Shown here one piece after another: positions 61,757 to 64,000 of a DNA stretch of 64,000 nt (position 1 is its first letter; every line of letters starts with the position of its first letter). Position numbers and translations under genes: made by a program. Location of the stretch: the NCBI RefSeq assembly GCF_006715395.1, contig NZ_VFNC01000003.1:744001-808000 (forward strand), in the 5' to 3' direction. Source of the DNA: Streptomyces sp. SLBN-31 (GTDB taxonomy: Bacteria > Actinomycetota > Actinomycetes > Streptomycetales > Streptomycetaceae). Under the pieces are notes generated by a model, which saw only the letters and a list, made by a program, of their open reading frames with translations, was not told the origin of the DNA and ran no database searches.

Positions 61757-63066
61757 GCCGCTCCTCCTCGTCCGCGACGATCACCCTCCCGGGTGATCCG
61801 CCGGGCGGCCGGCGTGCCATGGCCGTCTGGGCGGTCGGCGTCTCCGTCTACTTCGTCGCCGTCATCTTCCGTACGTCCCTGGGCGTGGCCGGCCTGGACG
61901 CCGCCGACCGTTTCCATGTGAACGCCTCCGCGCTGTCGACCTTCTCGATCCTGCAACTGCTGGTCTACGCCGGCATGCAGATACCGGTCGGGCTGCTGGT
62001 GGACCGGCTCGGCACCAAGAAGGTGCTGACCATCGGGGTCGTGCTGTTCACCGCGGGCCAGCTCGGATTCGCCTTCTCCCCCTCGTACGGCACGGCCCTC
62101 GCCTCCCGCGCCCTGCTCGGCTGCGGTGACGCGATGACGTTCATCAGCGTGCTGCGGCTCGGCACCCGCTGGTTCCCGGCCCGGCGCGGTCCGTTGGTCG
62201 CCCAGCTCGCGGGCCTGGTCGGCATGGCCGGCAACCTGGTCTCCACCCTGGTCATCGCCCGGCTGCTGCACGGCGTCGGCTGGACCGCGGCGTTCGCGGG
62301 CAGCGCGCTCGCCGGCGTCGTCGTCCTCGTCCTGATGCTGCTCTTCCTCCGGGACCACCCCGAGGGGCATGAGCCGGAGCCCGTGCCGCACCAGGGAGCG
62401 GCCTACGTCCGCCGTCAGATCGCCGCCTCCTGGCGGGAGCCGGGGACCCGCCTCGGCCTGTGGGTGCACTTCACCACCCAGTTCCCGGCGATGGTGTTCC
62501 TGCTGCTGTGGGGCCTGCCGTTCCTGGTCCAGGCGCAGGGCCTGTCCCGGGCCACGGCGGGCGAACTGCTGACCCTGGTCGTGCTGTCGAACATGCTGAT
62601 CGGGCTCGTCTACGGCCAGATCGTCGCCCGGCACCACGCGGCCCGGCTGCCGCTGGCGCTCGGCACGGTCGGCGCGACGGCGCTGATGTGGGCGGTGACG
62701 CTGGCCTGGCCGGGCGAGCACGCGCCGATGTGGCTGCTGGTCGTGCTGTGCGCGGTGCTCGGGGCCTGCGGACCGGCGTCGATGATCGGCTTCGACTTCG
62801 CCCGCCCGGCCAACCCGCCCGAGCGGCAGGGCACGGCCTCCGGCATCACCAACATGGGCGGTTTCGTGGCCTCGATGACCACGCTGTTCCTTATCGGCGT
62901 CCTGCTGGACGCGACCGGCGACGACTACACCGTCGCCTTCTGCGCGGTGTTCGTGCTCCAGGCGCTGGGCGTCGGTCAGATCCTGCGGCTGCGCGGGCGG
63001 GTGGCCCGGCGGGAGCGGGAGCGGCTGGTGGCCAGCCGGGTGGAGACGGTGCACGTGCCCGCCTGA
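61753..63066 (+). CDS. MFS transporter
   Basis: This 437-residue protein has about twelve membrane helices. Typical MFS features are the loop GLLVDRLGTKKVLTIG between helices 2 and 3, ALLGCGDAMTFISVLRLGTR and the C-terminal half beginning LGLWVHFTTQFPAMVFLLLW. Substrate unknown; the adjacent GntR regulator suggests an inducible carboxylic or sugar-acid-like ligand, but that is a guess. ATG overlaps the GntR stop. Confidence 0.9.
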   Translation: MSRSSSSATITLPGDPPGGRRAMAVWAVGVSVYFVAVIFRTSLGVAGLDAADRFHVNASALSTFSILQLLVYAGMQIPVGLLVDRLGTKKVLTIGVVLFTAGQLGFAFSPSYGTALASRALLGCGDAMTFISVLRLGTRWFPARRGPLVAQLAGLVGMAGNLVSTLVIARLLHGVGWTAAFAGSALAGVVVLVLMLLFLRDHPEGHEPEPVPHQGAAYVRRQIAASWREPGTRLGLWVHFTTQFPAMVFLLLWGLPFLVQAQGLSRATAGELLTLVVLSNMLIGLVYGQIVARHHAARLPLALGTVGATALMWAVTLAWPGEHAPMWLLVVLCAVLGACGPASMIGFDFARPANPPERQGTASGITNMGGFVASMTTLFLIGVLLDATGDDYTVAFCAVFVLQALGVGQILRLRGRVARRERERLVASRVETVHVPA

Positions 63067-63102
63067 CGCGCACGGCCCACCTGCGGGTTCTGCCCGGGGG
63101 GA

Positions 63103-63128
63103 CCGGCACAGGGCGCATCCTGTGCCGG
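63103..63128. terminator. bidirectional terminator between the MFS and MDMPI genes
   Basis: CCGGCACAGG (63103-63112) pairs perfectly with CCTGTGCCGG (63119-63128) around GCGCAT, in the 85-base gap between convergent genes. Confidence 0.8.
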
Positions 63129-63151
63129 TGGAGCCGGCCCCACGCGTCGTC

Positions 63152-63976
63152 CTACCGGGTGACCGCGAAGTTCCGCAGGATCGCCGCCGTCAGCTGGGGG
63201 TCGCCCTCCGCCTTCACCCGGTCCGCCACCGCGTCCGCCGTCACCCGGCCGCAGGCCAGGCGCACAAACGTCTCCCAGTCGAGGGTGAGGGTGGCGGCGG
63301 GACCGAGCGCGGGGGCCGTCTCCAGGGTGCCGCGGCCCTGGATGTCGACCCGGATGGTGCGCAGGAACTCGATGGGGCCGTGCACGTCGAAGACGATCGC
63401 CGAACTGCGCGGCGCGTCCGCCCGTTCGGCCACGACCACGGGCAGCTCGCCGAGCAGGACGTCCCGCGCGATGTGCGCGCCGGGGGAGTCCAGGTTGCCC
63501 GGACGGCCGAGGGCCGCGCGCAGGTCCTGCTCGTGCACCCACACGTTGAACGCGTGGGACCGCATGGACTCCTCCAGCGTCAGCTCCGTGCCGAGCGGGC
63601 CGCGCACCTTGGTCCCCGGGTCCCGGGACTCGTTGCGCAGCTGGCGGTTGCGGCGGATGATCACGTACTCGAGCTCGGAGGTCATCTCCGGCGCCGTGTG
63701 GTGGCGGCGCACGTCGACCTGCATCTCCATGTAGCGCTGGTGGTCGTTGGTGACGTGGAACAGATCGCGCGGCAGCGTGTGGATGGGCCGCGGGTCGCCG
63801 AGCATCTCGCAGTCCAGTCCCATGACATGGGAGACGATGTCGCGGACCGACCAGCCGGGGCACGGCGTCCGCCGGTTCCACTCTCCCTCCACAAGTGGCC
63901 CGACCAGCTCGGATATCGCTTCGATGGAATGCGTCCAGGCGTCGGCGTAGGGCTGGAGGGTGGGATGCAGACTCAC
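63152..63976 (-). CDS. maleylpyruvate isomerase-family mycothiol-dependent enzyme
   Basis: This 274-residue protein has the DinB-like MDMPI N-terminal domain (LQPYADAWTHSIEAISELVG, then NRRTPCPGWSVRDIVSHVMG with the family PCPGWSVRD motif) and a second His near ESMRSHAFNVWVHEQDLR. A C-terminal SCP2-like domain follows (GPAATLTLDWETFVRLACGR). Family members use mycothiol, or bind metal, to isomerise or transfer thiols; this one's substrate is unknown. The GTG start at 63976 lies close to the window end, so upstream context is missing. Confidence 0.85.
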   Translation of the reverse strand: MSLHPTLQPYADAWTHSIEAISELVGPLVEGEWNRRTPCPGWSVRDIVSHVMGLDCEMLGDPRPIHTLPRDLFHVTNDHQRYMEMQVDVRRHHTAPEMTSELEYVIIRRNRQLRNESRDPGTKVRGPLGTELTLEESMRSHAFNVWVHEQDLRAALGRPGNLDSPGAHIARDVLLGELPVVVAERADAPRSSAIVFDVHGPIEFLRTIRVDIQGRGTLETAPALGPAATLTLDWETFVRLACGRVTADAVADRVKAEGDPQLTAAILRNFAVTR

Positions 63977-64000
63977 GGAACGGGACCCCTCGGCGGTCGG

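Overview
The window is very GC-rich, uses GTG and TTG starts freely, and has short intergenic gaps with many ATGA/GTGA-coupled genes. The gene content points to Streptomyces: crgA, class E sortases, PASTA kinase cluster, Bpa, DLW-39, DUF5324 and mycothiol-family enzymes. Gene order resembles what I recall of the S. coelicolor core chromosome near oriC (roughly SCO3861 down to SCO3809). That placement is memory and inference, not a search result. Three parS-like sites and many DnaA boxes fit an origin-proximal position.

Layout. 1-9.5 kb: a truncated HTH regulator, small secreted or unknown proteins, DLW-39, a membrane Ser/Thr kinase with an HTH protein that has a perfect palindrome at its promoter, tRNA-Ala(UGC), DUF5324, a cyclophilin and a rhomboid protease. 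9.5-23.2 kb is the cell-division and cell-wall block: a DnaA-box cluster, crgA, a DUF881 protein, three class E sortases around a glutamine amidotransferase, a small secreted protein, and then the minus-strand operon fhaA-fhaB-pstP-ftsW-pbpA-pknB. 23.7-28 kb: tRNA-Leu(CAG), DUF2252, J-domain, rhodanese and an acyl-CoA dehydrogenase behind two palindromic operators.

28-43.2 kb is a catabolic block: paaABCDE (phenylacetyl-CoA epoxidase), a DUF5819/HTTM membrane pair, an rRNA/tRNA methyltransferase-like gene, paaN, and paaH with a TetR gene. An Lrp-type bkdR then lies divergent from a complete E1alpha-E1beta-E2 branched-chain keto-acid dehydrogenase operon. One operator type, ACCG-NNCGNN-CGGT, sits at the paaA promoter and at the paaN/paaH divergent promoter, with a one-mismatch copy at the bkd promoter. 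This suggests a TetR (PaaR-like) regulon that may reach branched-chain keto-acid metabolism.

43.2-54.3 kb: molybdenum-cofactor genes (mobA fused to DUF6457, moeA), a K+ channel with a TrkA-N domain, a quinone oxidoreductase, a PadR regulator, the proteasome activator bpa, two head-to-head Ser/Thr kinases and an APH-type phosphotransferase. 54.8-58.4 kb: a second E1alpha-E1beta-E2 operon. 58.5-64 kb: a lone BRO/antirepressor-type gene, a methyltransferase remnant, a D-Ala-D-Ala carboxypeptidase, a GntR-MFS pair and an MDMPI-family enzyme.

I see no rRNA, CRISPR array, insertion sequence or intact prophage. The window is mostly conserved core chromosome. The most interesting signals are non-coding: the DnaA-box cluster, the parS sites and the shared operators.
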